DNA of 16,001 bases from an uncultured Bacillaceae bacterium (lineage in GTDB: Bacteria > Bacillota > Bacilli > Bacillales > Cytobacillaceae). Positions 5,896 through 13,777 of this stretch are shown here, in pieces. Within the stretch, counting starts at the first letter, position 1; every line of letters begins with the position of its first letter. The notes beneath the pieces are model-generated. The model was not told the DNA's origin and did no database searches. It saw only the letters and a list, made by a program, of their open reading frames with translations. Made by a program: the position numbers and the translations under genes. The stretch is from positions 1-16,001 of the forward strand of contig CALKIU010000182.1 in the NCBI GenBank assembly GCA_937995745.1. Direction: 5' to 3'.

Positions 5896-6239
5896 CTCTA
5901 CACCCCCGTTTCATATATTATACCTTATCTTTATCAAGAATTTAAAAAAAAGAACCCGGCTGAATGACGGTCCTTAAAACCAATGATTTTCCCGTGCCCG
6001 GAAGGATTGGCGGAACGTTTGGCGCGGCTGTCTCTTCCGAGGAAACGGAAAACGGCCGCTAAACGGGCGTTTTGTTTTATAATAGGTTCAACAGCAGAAA
6101 ATTCTTGCGGAGCGGAAACAAAGGCGGCCGATGAACTCAAGCCGCTGTGGACGCGGTCCATGAAACATACGGTGTTTGAAAGAAAATGGATGCTCATCCT
6201 CTTTAAAAATGGCCAAATATTCGAAGGGAGCAGCAGAAT
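5896..6239. other. spacer between the small hypothetical and ytkD
   Basis: This 344-bp stretch holds the TATAAT box for the minus-strand gene (5917-5922) and a plus-strand TATAAT (6078-6083) that could start ytkD with a leader of about 150 nt but has no clear -35. It also holds an 86-codon plus-strand frame (5983-6243) without a ribosome site that ends in an ATGA overlap with ytkD. I could not assign a gene with confidence. Confidence 0.4.
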
Positions 6240-6716
6240 ATGATTGAGTTTCAAGATGTTAACGGAAACACGGTCCGCCTTGAATTTAAAAAGAATGCTT
6301 TTTCCATTCCCCCCCGTCATGTGCTTGTCATTTGCCGCTATAAAAACAAATGGCTCCTGACAAGGCATAAAAAAAGGGGACTTGAATTTCCCGGAGGCAA
6401 GGCGGAAGACGGGGAAACCGTTGAAGAAGCGGCCGTCCGGGAAGTGTTTGAGGAGACGGGAGCCGTCATTCATGAATTGCGCTACTTGGGGGAATATGAG
6501 GTGAGCACCGGGAAAGAGACGTTTGTAAAAGCGATTTTTTACGGGGAAGCGGACGCCATTTTGGACAGGGACAGCTACTGTGAAACGGAAGGACCGGTTT
6601 TATTGGAAGGAAATATTCTCGATTTGCGCCGGGGGCCGGATTTCAGTTTTATCATGAAAGATCAAGTGATTGAAAAAAGCCTTCGTCTCATCAAAGAAGG
6701 TATTCCAAAAAGGTGA
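6240..6716 (+). CDS. ytkD: Nudix hydrolase YtkD (nucleoside triphosphate pyrophosphohydrolase)
   Basis: A 158-residue Nudix protein. The Nudix box G-x5-E-x7-REUxEExGU is complete at residues 53-75 (GGKAEDGETVEE, then AAVREVFEETGA), with the Mg-binding REVFEE core. YtkD of B. subtilis is described as a MutT-like enzyme acting on (oxidised) purine nucleoside triphosphates, with possible RNA 5'-pyrophosphohydrolase activity; the exact substrate here is inferred. FPGG just before the box and the C-terminal DFSFIMKDQVIEKSL region fit the YtkD subfamily and gene order. The start is ATG 6240, 9 nt after AAGGGAG. The gene converges on the ABC permease gene with a 23-bp gap and no strong terminator. 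Confidence 0.88.
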   Translation: MIEFQDVNGNTVRLEFKKNAFSIPPRHVLVICRYKNKWLLTRHKKRGLEFPGGKAEDGETVEEAAVREVFEETGAVIHELRYLGEYEVSTGKETFVKAIFYGEADAILDRDSYCETEGPVLLEGNILDLRRGPDFSFIMKDQVIEKSLRLIKEGIPKR

Positions 6717-6739
6717 ACATACCGGCTACTTTAATCGCT

Positions 6740-7552
6740 TTACCGGTGTTTAATCAGTCTTTTTTCCATGTACTCCACAAGCTGATACATAAGGGTGGCA
6801 AAAATGGCGATGACAAAAAGAGACATGAGGACGAGGGTAAAATTAAACACTTGAAAGCCGTAAATAATCAAATATCCGAGCCCTCTCGACGAAACGAGAA
6901 ATTCGCCGACAATGACCCCGACCCAGGACAGACCGACATTCACTTTCAAGGTGGAAATGATGGCCGGAAAGGATGCCGGCAAAATGGCCTCTGCAAATTT
7001 TTGTGTTTTTGTGGCTCCGAATGTCTCCAGCACTTTTAAATAGTTTGGATCCACTTCCTTGAAAGATGTATAGACAACGATGGCTGTAATAATGACGGAA
7101 ATGATCATTCCCATCATAATGATAGAACCGACATTCGGTCCGACGGCGACGATTAAAATGGGTCCCAAAGCCACTTTAGGCATGGAATTTAAGACGACGA
7201 GATAAGGGTCAAGGATTTTTGATAATAAGGGAGACCACCATAAAATGGCTGCCAATACGGTTCCGAAAAGCGTTCCCAAAATGAAACCGGCCACTGTTTC
7301 AAACAAGGTATAGCCGGCTTCCGCAAGGAGCGAGCCGTCATAGAGTTTGGCGACAAAAAGGTTCCACACTTTTGACGGGGAACTGAAAATAAGGGGATCG
7401 ATCCACGAATGTCTCGAAGCCAGTTCCCAAACGGCAAAAAAAAGGATAAAAATAACAGCCTGATAAAAACGGACCCACCGCTTTTCCCGTTTTAAAGTTT
7501 GAATGTATTTCCGGTGAAGAAGAGCGATCTTATGTTGCTGCTTCAATTTCAT
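6740..7552 (-). CDS. ytlD: ABC transporter permease, NitT/TauT type (YtlD-like)
   Basis: A 270-residue binding-protein-dependent permease with about six membrane segments (the first near residues 28-45, the last near 240-258) and the EAA-type cytoplasmic loop (ETFGATKTQKFAEAILPASF) that docks the ATPase. With the two upstream genes it forms a SsuABC/TauABC/ThiXYZ-like importer for a small organic solute. The start is ATG 7550-7552, just after AAGGAG; a longer start at 7612 lies deep inside the ATPase gene and has no ribosome site. The gene overlaps the ATPase gene by 23 bp, a sign of coupling. It is last in the operon and converges on ytkD. The substrate is unknown. Confidence 0.88.
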   Translation of the reverse strand: MKLKQQHKIALLHRKYIQTLKREKRWVRFYQAVIFILFFAVWELASRHSWIDPLIFSSPSKVWNLFVAKLYDGSLLAEAGYTLFETVAGFILGTLFGTVLAAILWWSPLLSKILDPYLVVLNSMPKVALGPILIVAVGPNVGSIIMMGMIISVIITAIVVYTSFKEVDPNYLKVLETFGATKTQKFAEAILPASFPAIISTLKVNVGLSWVGVIVGEFLVSSRGLGYLIIYGFQVFNFTLVLMSLFVIAIFATLMYQLVEYMEKRLIKHR

Positions 7553-8303
7553 CCAACTCCTTCCAGATTTGTTGGAATACGGCCTGGAAATCGGGATGAT
7601 TTCTTGCTGCAAATGGCGACAGTGTCTTAAGTGTGGCGGGGATGGTGAAGGAACGGTAAATGGTGCCGGGACGGGGGGAGAGCAGGAAAATCCGGTCGCT
7701 CATCGCGATTGCTTCGCCGATATCGTGGGTAACGAGGATCGCCGTTTTTCCGAAAGATTTGAGGGTGGAATGAACCAAATTTTCAAGACGCAATTTTGTT
7801 TGTTGATCAAGAGCGGAAAACGGTTCATCCAACAGCAGCAGCTTTGGTTCTGTGGCCAGAGTCCTGACGAGCGCCGCCCGCTGTCTCATCCCGCCCGATA
7901 ATTCGTGGGGATAGGACGATTCAAAGCCGGAAAGGCCCATTTGCCCGAGAAGCCGGAGGGCATTTTGTCTGCTTGCGGCGGTTAAGGTTTTCGTGAGTTT
8001 TAAGCCGATCAAAATGTTTTCTTCAATCGTCTTCCACGGAAACAAGTAATCTTGTTGCAGCATGTAACCGATTTGGTTCTTCATTTTATGGACGGGAACT
8101 CCTTCAAGAAATGCCGCTCCTTCCGTCGGTTGAATCAGTCCGGCGATAATGGACAGAAGCGTCGTTTTGCCGCACCCGCTCGGGCCGAGGAAGGAGACGA
8201 ATTCCCCTTCCCCGATTTCAAGGGTTACGCCGGCCAAAGCAGTGGTTGCGGATTTTTTGGTAAAATAAGTGTGATGGATGTTTTCCAGCTTTAAAAACAC
8301 CAT
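7530..8303 (-). CDS. ytlC: ABC transporter ATP-binding protein, NitT/TauT type (YtlC-like)
   Basis: A 257-residue ABC ATPase with all motifs in order: Walker A GPSGCGKTT (40-48), Q-loop in MLQQD (about 83-84), signature LSGGMRQ (135-141), Walker B LLLLDE (155-160), D-loop SALD and switch His193 (VTHD). The LQQDYLFPW and PHELSGGMRQR wording is typical of the SsuB/TauB/ThiZ group. It powers import through the permease encoded next. The start is ATG 8301-8303, about 9 nt after AAGGAGG. It lies 30 bp after the binding-protein gene and overlaps the permease gene, so all three are one transcription unit read on the minus strand. Confidence 0.92.
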   Translation of the reverse strand: MVFLKLENIHHTYFTKKSATTALAGVTLEIGEGEFVSFLGPSGCGKTTLLSIIAGLIQPTEGAAFLEGVPVHKMKNQIGYMLQQDYLFPWKTIEENILIGLKLTKTLTAASRQNALRLLGQMGLSGFESSYPHELSGGMRQRAALVRTLATEPKLLLLDEPFSALDQQTKLRLENLVHSTLKSFGKTAILVTHDIGEAIAMSDRIFLLSPRPGTIYRSFTIPATLKTLSPFAARNHPDFQAVFQQIWKELDEIEAAT

Positions 8304-8333
8304 TCTGAACAGCCTCCTTGCCGTGAAAGGCGG

Positions 8334-9341
8334 TCATTCGGCCATCACTTTTTTTGCAAAATCCGTGTTGACGAGCGTGCCGTAATCGGCGCGGGCCGGC
8401 AATTCTCCCGCTTCTTCCATGATGTCCTGCAAATGGTTCCATTCATCTTCATCCAACAGCGGTTCTGTGGCAAAAGAGTTTTGTTTTTTGTATCGTTCGA
8501 CAACGGTCTCTATTATTTCCAAGTCCGTATCGGGAAATTGCGGTTGGATTGCTTTGGCAATCTCCTTCGCTTCATTGTCTTTCACCCACTGCTGTCCTTT
8601 GTAAATGGCGCGGGTGAATTTTTCGATGATTTCAGGGTTCTTTTTGATAAAGCTTTTTTTGGCCATAAAGGTTGTGTACGGCACACGGCCCGATTCTTTG
8701 CCGAAAGACGCGAGAATATATCCTCTTCCTTCTTTTTCAAAAACGCTCGCCTGCGGTTCAAACAGCTGGACAAAATCTCCCGTGCCCGAGGCAAAGGCAT
8801 TGGCTATATTGGCGAAGTCGACGTTTTGAATGAGGTGCAAATCTTTATGGGGATCGATTCCGTGTTTTTTCAGGACGTATTCGCCGACCATTTGCGGCAT
8901 GCCCCCTTTTCTCTGCCCGAGAAACGTCGCGCCTTTCAATTCGCTCCAGGAAAAATTTTCGATTTTCTTCCGGGAGACCAGAAAAGTGCCGTCCGTCTGT
9001 GTTAACTGGGCAAAATTGATGACCGGGTCTTTCGCTCCTTGTGCGGCCACGTAAATGGAAGTTTCCGACCCGACAAGGCCGATGTCCGTCCCGTCGGAAA
9101 GGAGGGCGGTCATGACTTTGTCTCCGCCGGGAGTTAACATGAGGTCAATTTGCAAACCTTCTTCCGCAAAAAACCCTTTTTCCAGCGCCACATAAAAAGG
9201 GGTGTAAAAAATGGAATGGGTCACTTCGGCAACCTTGACCCGGACCGTTTCCGTGCTCTCTCTGTTGCAAGCGACGGCAGGTATCATGAAAAGAACAGCA
9301 AACAGCGCAGAAAGGAAGATTTTGAATTTGCTTTTTTTCAC
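8334..9341 (-). CDS. ytlA: ABC transporter substrate-binding lipoprotein, NMT1/SsuA-like (YtlA-like)
   Basis: A 335-residue lipoprotein with an NMT1/THI5-like (SsuA, TauA, ThiY) fold, the receptor of the importer encoded by the next two genes. The start is GTG 9339-9341: GGGGAGG lies 7 nt upstream and the product opens with a lipoprotein signal (VKKSKFKIFLSALFAVLFM, then IPAVA|C). An upstream ATG at 9377 adds 12 residues that do not help the signal. Typical wording includes FYTPFYVALEKGFFAEEGL and DIGLVGSETS. The ligand cannot be read from sequence: aliphatic sulfonates, taurine and pyrimidine precursors of thiamine are all used by relatives. No TPP, SAM or guanidine riboswitch was seen upstream. 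Confidence 0.88.
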   Translation of the reverse strand: MKKSKFKIFLSALFAVLFMIPAVACNRESTETVRVKVAEVTHSIFYTPFYVALEKGFFAEEGLQIDLMLTPGGDKVMTALLSDGTDIGLVGSETSIYVAAQGAKDPVINFAQLTQTDGTFLVSRKKIENFSWSELKGATFLGQRKGGMPQMVGEYVLKKHGIDPHKDLHLIQNVDFANIANAFASGTGDFVQLFEPQASVFEKEGRGYILASFGKESGRVPYTTFMAKKSFIKKNPEIIEKFTRAIYKGQQWVKDNEAKEIAKAIQPQFPDTDLEIIETVVERYKKQNSFATEPLLDEDEWNHLQDIMEEAGELPARADYGTLVNTDFAKKVMAE

Positions 9342-9617
9342 GGAGCAACCTCCCCGGATAAATTGTTTTAAACACATTTCCGCCTAAGGTATTGTATGAA
9401 CCGCTTCATGAGATGGTGAGGTGTCCCGCAAATTTCCCCCATTTCCGCGTGACGGGCATGGAAACCTCATCGGGAAAAAACATAGTTGTAACGCCGAACG
9501 GTCAAGGGCAAACCCGTCCCGTCAAAAATGGGGAAGTGGCAGGCAAACCGAAGAATTTCCAGTAATTGTATAAAACACGCGTTTCCGCTAAAATGTTGGG
9601 AAAAAGGAGAGATTTGA
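9342..9617. promoter_or_regulatory. divergent promoter region between ytlA and ytmB
   Basis: For ytmB a good sigma-A promoter is visible: TTGTAT (9566-9571), 17 bp, TAAAAT (9589-9594), with the ribosome site AAAGGAGAG following. For ytlA (minus strand) candidates are weak: TTGACC with TATGTT at 15 bp spacing (about 9481-9507), or a lone TACAAT near 9393-9398. The 8-mer GGCAAACC occurs twice in direct orientation (9507-9514, 9542-9549). No riboswitch was recognised. Confidence 0.55.
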
Positions 9618-9860
9618 ATGGGGAAGCCCTTTGAATTAAATACGTATATTGTGACGGAAGGAAAGGCGAAGCGGCTGGAAGAGAACCTGTTTTGCCTTGT
9701 AAAGGAAGGTTACCATCTTTATCCCCTCGATCATCCCGTGGAAATTAAAAGGAAGGAAGGCGGCGAGGCGTGCGGCACGGCAATCATCAAAAAGATGATT
9801 TGGGAAAATAATCGGACAACAATCGAATATCAAATGATTTCCTTGTATACGATCAATTGA
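9618..9860 (+). CDS. ytmB: DUF2584-family protein (YtmB)
   Basis: An 80-residue soluble protein without signal or membrane segment. FELNTYIVTEGK near the start, FCLVKEGYHLYPLDHPVEIKR in the middle and WENNRTTIEYQMISL near the end match my memory of B. subtilis YtmB, also 80 residues and next to pckA, in the DUF2584 family. The function is unknown. The start is ATG 9618, 7 nt after AAAGGAGAG. It is driven by the TTGTAT-17-TAAAAT promoter and converges on pckA. A weak hairpin GAAGC/GCTTC (9884-9901) followed by ATTTTC may end its transcript. Confidence 0.85.
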   Translation: MGKPFELNTYIVTEGKAKRLEENLFCLVKEGYHLYPLDHPVEIKRKEGGEACGTAIIKKMIWENNRTTIEYQMISLYTIN

Positions 9861-9948
9861 TGAATTATGTTCTGACGGCATAGGAAGCCCCCTGACGCTT
9901 CATTTTCGGCAGCGGCCCGACGGACGACGGAAAAAGCCCCGGCCAAAA

Positions 9949-9985
9949 AAAAATAGCAGCCTGAAATGTCAGACCGCTATTTTTT
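9949..9985 (-). terminator. terminator of pckA (bidirectional)
   Basis: AAAAATAGC (9949-9957) pairs with GCTATTTTT (9976-9984), with an inner CTGA/TCAG helix (9961-9964, 9969-9972). On the minus strand the structure begins a few bases after the pckA stop (9992) and leads into a T-run. The A- and T-runs on both sides mean it may also stop ytmB transcripts. Confidence 0.82.
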
Positions 9986-9991
9986 ATATTC

Positions 9992-11578
9992 TTAAACGAT
10001 TGGACCGCCCTTTTCAGCGATTTCAGGAGATACGTTCTTGAATTTCTTAAAGTTTTCATGGAATTTGTTTGCCAGTTCTTTGGCTTTTTCTTCATACGCT
10101 TTCTGATCTGCCCATGTTTTTTGCGGCTGGAGAACTTCATCGGGAACACCGGGTACATGCAACGGAATGTAGAGGCCGAAAATTTCGTCCCGGACTGTTT
10201 CGACGTTGTTTAATTCTCCTTCTAGAGCCGCTTGAACCATGGCACGGGTATAGCCCAACTTCATACGGCTTCCGACGCCGTACGGTCCGCCTGTCCAACC
10301 TGTGTTTACAAGGAATACTTGGGCGTTATGCTCGTCGATTTTCTTGCCGAGCATCTCAGCGTAGACCGTGGCAGGAAGCGGCAAGAACGGTGCACCGAAA
10401 CATGCGGAGAACGTTGCTTCAGGGCTTGTTACACCCCGTTCTGTTCCGGCGAGTTTTGAAGTATAGCCGCTCAAGAAATGGTACATTGCCTGCTCTTTTG
10501 TCAATTTAGCAATGGGAGGAAGAACCCCAAATGCATCCGCTGTCAAGAATACAATGGTATTCGGATGGCCGGCGATGCTCGGTTCAACAATATTGTCGAT
10601 TGCCTGAAGCGGATAAGCCGCCCGGGTATTTTCTGTTAATGAGCCGTCATCGTAGTCCGGTTCACGGGTGTCTTCATCAATGATGACGTTTTCGAGAACG
10701 GATCCAAAACGGATGGCGTTGTAAATTTGCGGTTCCTTTTCTTCGGACAAATTGATGCATTTTGCATAGCAACCGCCTTCAATATTGAATATGCCGTTCG
10801 CGCTCCATCCGTGTTCGTCATCTCCGATTAAGCGGCGGTTTGGATCAGCTGACAGAGTCGTTTTTCCGGTACCGGACAATCCAAAGAACAGGGCCACATC
10901 GCCTTCACGGCCGACGTTTGCCGAGCAGTGCATCGGCAGGATGCCCATCTCAGGCAGCAAATAGTTCATGACGGAGAAAATGGACTTTTTCATTTCTCCG
11001 GCGTATTCAGTGCCGCCGATCAACACTGTGCGCCGTTCAAATGAAATAATGATAAATGTTTCAGTTTTTGTTCCGTCCACAGCCGGATCTGCCTTAAATC
11101 CGGGAGCTGAAATGACTGTAAACTGCGCTTCGTGATCTTTCAGTTCCTCTTTTGTTGGCCGGATGAACAATTGATGCACGAACAGATTGTGCCAAGCATA
11201 TTCGTTGATGACTTGGATTGGCATTCTGTATTTTTTGTCAGCGCCCGCAAACCCTTTGAATACAAAGATCTCGTCTTTTTCTTTCAGGTAATTGATTACT
11301 TTTTTATAAAGGTTATCAAAAACTTGTTGAGAAATAGGCTGATTGACAGGGCCCCAATCAATTTTGTCCTTTGTTGACGGTTCTTCCACAATGTACTTGT
11401 CTTTCGGCGAACGTCCGGTATATTTGCCGGTTGTTGCCCGAACTGCGCCGGTGGAAGTTAAAATTCCCTCATTGCGTTTTAAAACTTTTTCCACGAGTTG
11501 GGGAACGGAAAGTTGAACGCGCACATTGTCTTGTTTTAAAAGCTCATTAAGTTCAGTGGGAATGCTAACTGAATTCAT
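9992..11578 (-). CDS. pckA: phosphoenolpyruvate carboxykinase (ATP)
   Basis: A 528-residue ATP-dependent PEP carboxykinase, converting oxaloacetate and ATP to PEP, CO2 and ADP in gluconeogenesis. Family motifs: RSPKDK (about 56-61), the PEPCK signature region around GGTEYAGEMKKS, P-loop GLSGTGKTT (233-241) and the metal-binding GDDEHGWS (from 252), with FNIEGGCYAK and ENTRAAYP beyond. The length is close to the B. subtilis enzyme. The start is ATG 11576-11578 (MNSVSIPTEL), matching the known family start, with AAGGAAGG 10 nt upstream; an earlier frame start at 11629 falls among promoter sequences. It is a single-gene unit with a CcpN-like box over its -10, which fits glucose repression. Confidence 0.96.
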   Translation of the reverse strand: MNSVSIPTELNELLKQDNVRVQLSVPQLVEKVLKRNEGILTSTGAVRATTGKYTGRSPKDKYIVEEPSTKDKIDWGPVNQPISQQVFDNLYKKVINYLKEKDEIFVFKGFAGADKKYRMPIQVINEYAWHNLFVHQLFIRPTKEELKDHEAQFTVISAPGFKADPAVDGTKTETFIIISFERRTVLIGGTEYAGEMKKSIFSVMNYLLPEMGILPMHCSANVGREGDVALFFGLSGTGKTTLSADPNRRLIGDDEHGWSANGIFNIEGGCYAKCINLSEEKEPQIYNAIRFGSVLENVIIDEDTREPDYDDGSLTENTRAAYPLQAIDNIVEPSIAGHPNTIVFLTADAFGVLPPIAKLTKEQAMYHFLSGYTSKLAGTERGVTSPEATFSACFGAPFLPLPATVYAEMLGKKIDEHNAQVFLVNTGWTGGPYGVGSRMKLGYTRAMVQAALEGELNNVETVRDEIFGLYIPLHVPGVPDEVLQPQKTWADQKAYEEKAKELANKFHENFKKFKNVSPEIAEKGGPIV

Positions 11579-11630
11579 CTGATGAATACCTTCCTTTTTC
11601 GTTAAATTTTTGAAAGTAGTTGCACTCAAA

Positions 11631-11670
11631 GATTAGTATAGCACAACTCTTTTATTAATCTATACTAATC
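11631..11670 (-). promoter_or_regulatory. pckA promoter with CcpN-type operator and 11-bp inverted repeat
   Basis: On the minus strand TGCTATACT is an extended -10 (box complement of 11635-11640). TGTGCTATACT (complement of 11635-11645) matches the CcpN consensus TRTGHYATAYW, as I remember it, at all 11 positions and covers this -10. The sequence GATTAGTATAG (11631-11641) is repeated inverted and perfectly as CTATACTAATC (11660-11670) after 18 bp, so a second, weaker site (9/11) faces the first near the -35. CcpN represses pckA and gapB on glucose in B. subtilis. Confidence 0.65.
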
Positions 11671-12027
11671 ATTAGAAAAAAAAGTGAATTTTTTTTAAAA
11701 AAACAATAAATTACATATTTTTACTGTAATTAATTTGTTAATTTACTATTCCTTTATTTTTATCATCCTTGCCGGTTTTCTATGATCGGGAAAATATTCC
11801 AGGGGATGGCGGCGTTCGCTGACAGAGGAAAAAGCAGACGGAGAGTGCCCGCAAAATAAGTTTTGACGCATGCAACAAAAAGCTCATTTTTTCTAAAAAA
11901 ACAGAACCGCTTCCCCTGGTTCGGGCGTATAATATGGAAGACAAACATTTGCCGACTGACAGGAATGAAAAAAATGCCGGCGTCGGATGGAGTTTTATTT
12001 TTTATTAAGAATTATTTCTAAAATGTA
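11671..12027. other. spacer between the pckA promoter and the metK leader, no gene recognised
   Basis: 11671-11760 is almost pure A/T, as expected upstream of a strong promoter. From 11761 the base composition returns to normal, but no frame has a ribosome site. A TATAAT (11928-11933) lacks a -35 partner. TTGACGCAT occurs at 11863-11871 and again as the -35 region of the metK leader (12028-12036). A weak stem CCGAC/GTCGG followed by TTTTATTTTTTATT (about 11952-12004) could end a short transcript. Confidence 0.4.
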
Positions 12028-12056
12028 TTGACGCATTTTAGCATGTAGGTTAACAT
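12028..12056 (+). promoter_or_regulatory. promoter of the metK leader
   Basis: TTGACG (12028-12033), 17-bp spacer, TAACAT (12051-12056). The -35 is 5/6 and the -10 is 4/6. Transcription would begin near 12063, about 10 nt before the first helix of the SAM riboswitch, the usual arrangement. Confidence 0.65.
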
Positions 12057-12072
12057 TCTGTTTTGAACGGAT

Positions 12073-12290
12073 ACTCTTATCCCGAGTAGGTGGAGGGAAC
12101 AGGCCCTATGAAACCCGGCAACCTGCTTTTGGACGGAAGATGAACCGAACGGGCGGACGGTTCTTTCGTTCGTGTCTTTCTTCTGTTCAAAGAAAGGTGC
12201 TAACCTGGAGCAAGGAGCAAGTCCTTGAACGATAAGAGTGAAAGGAGAAAACAGACAGAACAACCTTTCCTCGGGGGAAAGGTTTTTTCT
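12073..12290 (+). ncRNA. SAM-I (S-box) riboswitch with expression platform, upstream of metK
   Basis: P1 is a perfect 9-bp helix ACTCTTATC (12073-12081) / GATAAGAGT (12231-12239). Inside are the family core GTGGAGGGA..GGCCC..TGAAACCCGGCAACC (kink-turn and P2) and GGTGCTAA (12196-12203), then P4 CAAGGA/TCCTTG (12211-12227). The platform is readable. Terminator: AACCTTTCC (12262-12270) / GGAAAGGTT (12276-12284) plus a T-run. Antiterminator: GAAAGG (12240-12245) and GAG (12236-12238), which borrow the P1 3' arm and pair with CCTTTC (12264-12269) and CTC (12270-12272). SAM binding stabilises P1, frees the terminator and stops transcription of metK. P3 is unusually long (12129-12190). Confidence 0.97.
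12262..12290 (+). terminator. SAM-controlled intrinsic terminator of the metK leader
   Basis: A 9-bp stem AACCTTTCC/GGAAAGGTT, loop TCGGG, then TTTTCTTT. Its 5' arm is shared with the antiterminator, so it forms only when the riboswitch is in the SAM-bound state. It lies about 165 bp before the metK start. Confidence 0.92.
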
Positions 12291-12456
12291 TTGGCTGTGG
12301 TGATGCCTTCGTTGTGGGAATAAAAAACAGGTGACGGTGGTCTGTTCATAAAAAAGGCCTGTTTATTTAATACTACATAGGGAATGAGTACCGTATTCAA
12401 TTTTGCCCATGCAGGAACGTTTATGTTTTGCAGTTTACATAAAGAGGAGGAAGCCA

Positions 12457-13671
12457 ATGAAAAAGAAGAGACGTCGCTTATTTACTTCTGAGTCAGTAAC
12501 GGAAGGCCATCCGGACAAAATTTGTGACCAAATTTCAGATGCCATATTGGACGCGATTTTGGAAAAGGATCCGTACGCCCGTGTGGCCTGCGAAACATCT
12601 GTAACGACCGGTTTGGTTCTTGTGGCCGGGGAAATTACGACCACCACCTATGTAGATATTCCGCGAATCGTTCGCGAGACAGTCAGGGAAATTGGTTATA
12701 CAAGGGCGAAATTCGGATTTGATGCCGAAACATGCGCCGTGATTACCTCCATTGATGAGCAGTCTCCGGATATTGCGATGGGCGTGGACAGGGCTCTCGA
12801 AGCGCGCGAAGGCACGATGACCGATGATGAAATTGAAGCGATTGGCGCCGGAGACCAAGGGTTAATGTTTGGTTTTGCCTGCAATGAAACGGAGGAGCTG
12901 ATGCCGCTTCCGATTTCACTGGCTCACAAATTGGCCCGGCGTTTGGCGGAAGTAAGGAAAAAAGATATTCTTCCGTATCTTCGTCCTGACGGGAAAACGC
13001 AAGTGACGGTTGAATACGACGAAAATGACAAACCGGTCCGCATTGATACCATCGTCGTTTCGACGCAGCATCATCCGGACTTTACATTGGAGCAGATTGA
13101 GCGCGATATTAAAAAGCATGTCATCGAACCGGTTGTACCGAAAGAATTGATAGACGAAAACACAAAATATTTTATCAATCCTACCGGACGCTTTGTCATT
13201 GGCGGTCCGCAAGGCGATGCGGGGTTAACCGGCCGTAAAATTATTGTTGACACCTACGGGGGTTACGCCAGACACGGCGGCGGGGCTTTCTCAGGAAAGG
13301 ATCCGACAAAGGTCGACCGTTCCGGCGCCTATGCAGCCCGTTATGTAGCCAAAAATATTGTCGCGGCCGGATTGGCAGACAAGGTGGAAGTCCAACTGGC
13401 TTATGCCATCGGCGTGGCCCAACCGGTTTCCATTTCCATCGACACATTCGGAACAGGCAAGGTCAGCGAAGATGTGTTAATCGAACTTGTCCGCAAAAAT
13501 TTTGATCTTCGTCCCGCCGGAATTATTAAGATGCTCGATTTGCGGCGCCCGATTTACAAGCAGACGGCGGCTTACGGCCATTTTGGCAGGTCGGATATCG
13601 ATCTGCCTTGGGAAAGAACGGACAAAGCTGAAGAATTGCGCAAGCAAGCTTTGGAACTGGCAAATACTTGA
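12457..13671 (+). CDS. metK: S-adenosylmethionine synthetase (methionine adenosyltransferase)
   Basis: A 404-residue MetK making SAM from methionine and ATP in the cytoplasm. Signature motifs: SVTEGHPDKICDQ with catalytic His18 and Asp20 near the N-terminus, the ATP-binding GAGDQGLMFG, and the Lys-rich GGGAFSGKDPTKVDRS phosphate loop, then the KNIVAAGLADKVEVQLAYAIG region. The length is usual for the family. The start is ATG 12457 (MKKKRRRLFTSESV), shortly after GAGGAGG; an upstream in-frame ATG at 12403 adds 18 residues without family similarity. It is controlled by the SAM riboswitch, a direct end-product feedback, and followed by its own terminator. Confidence 0.97.
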   Translation: MKKKRRRLFTSESVTEGHPDKICDQISDAILDAILEKDPYARVACETSVTTGLVLVAGEITTTTYVDIPRIVRETVREIGYTRAKFGFDAETCAVITSIDEQSPDIAMGVDRALEAREGTMTDDEIEAIGAGDQGLMFGFACNETEELMPLPISLAHKLARRLAEVRKKDILPYLRPDGKTQVTVEYDENDKPVRIDTIVVSTQHHPDFTLEQIERDIKKHVIEPVVPKELIDENTKYFINPTGRFVIGGPQGDAGLTGRKIIVDTYGGYARHGGGAFSGKDPTKVDRSGAYAARYVAKNIVAAGLADKVEVQLAYAIGVAQPVSISIDTFGTGKVSEDVLIELVRKNFDLRPAGIIKMLDLRRPIYKQTAAYGHFGRSDIDLPWERTDKAEELRKQALELANT

Positions 13672-13744
13672 AAGGACGCAGGTGTTTGACAAGTGGAAAC
13701 ATTTATGTCAGACTCCAATAAAACCGGGTAGAAATATTTCGGAG

Positions 13745-13777
13745 GGAGTTACTTTGAGCGTAACTCCTTCTTTGTTG
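13745..13777 (+). terminator. rho-independent terminator of metK
   Basis: GGAGTTAC (13745-13752) and GTAACTCC (13760-13767) pair perfectly around a 7-nt loop, with a possible further G-U and A-T, followed by TTCTTTGTTGTT. Confidence 0.8.

Noticed and set aside
5934..6473. 179-codon minus-strand frame opposite ytkD
   Set aside because: It overlaps most of the Nudix box region of ytkD, has no ribosome site and reads as a shadow.
9507..9549. Direct repeat GGCAAACC upstream of ytlA and ytmB as an operator
   Set aside because: Only two 8-bp copies, 35 bp apart, with no matching symmetry; chance is a good explanation.
11763..11948. 61-codon minus-strand frame in the pckA-metK spacer
   Set aside because: No ribosome site, low-information composition and no link to neighbours.
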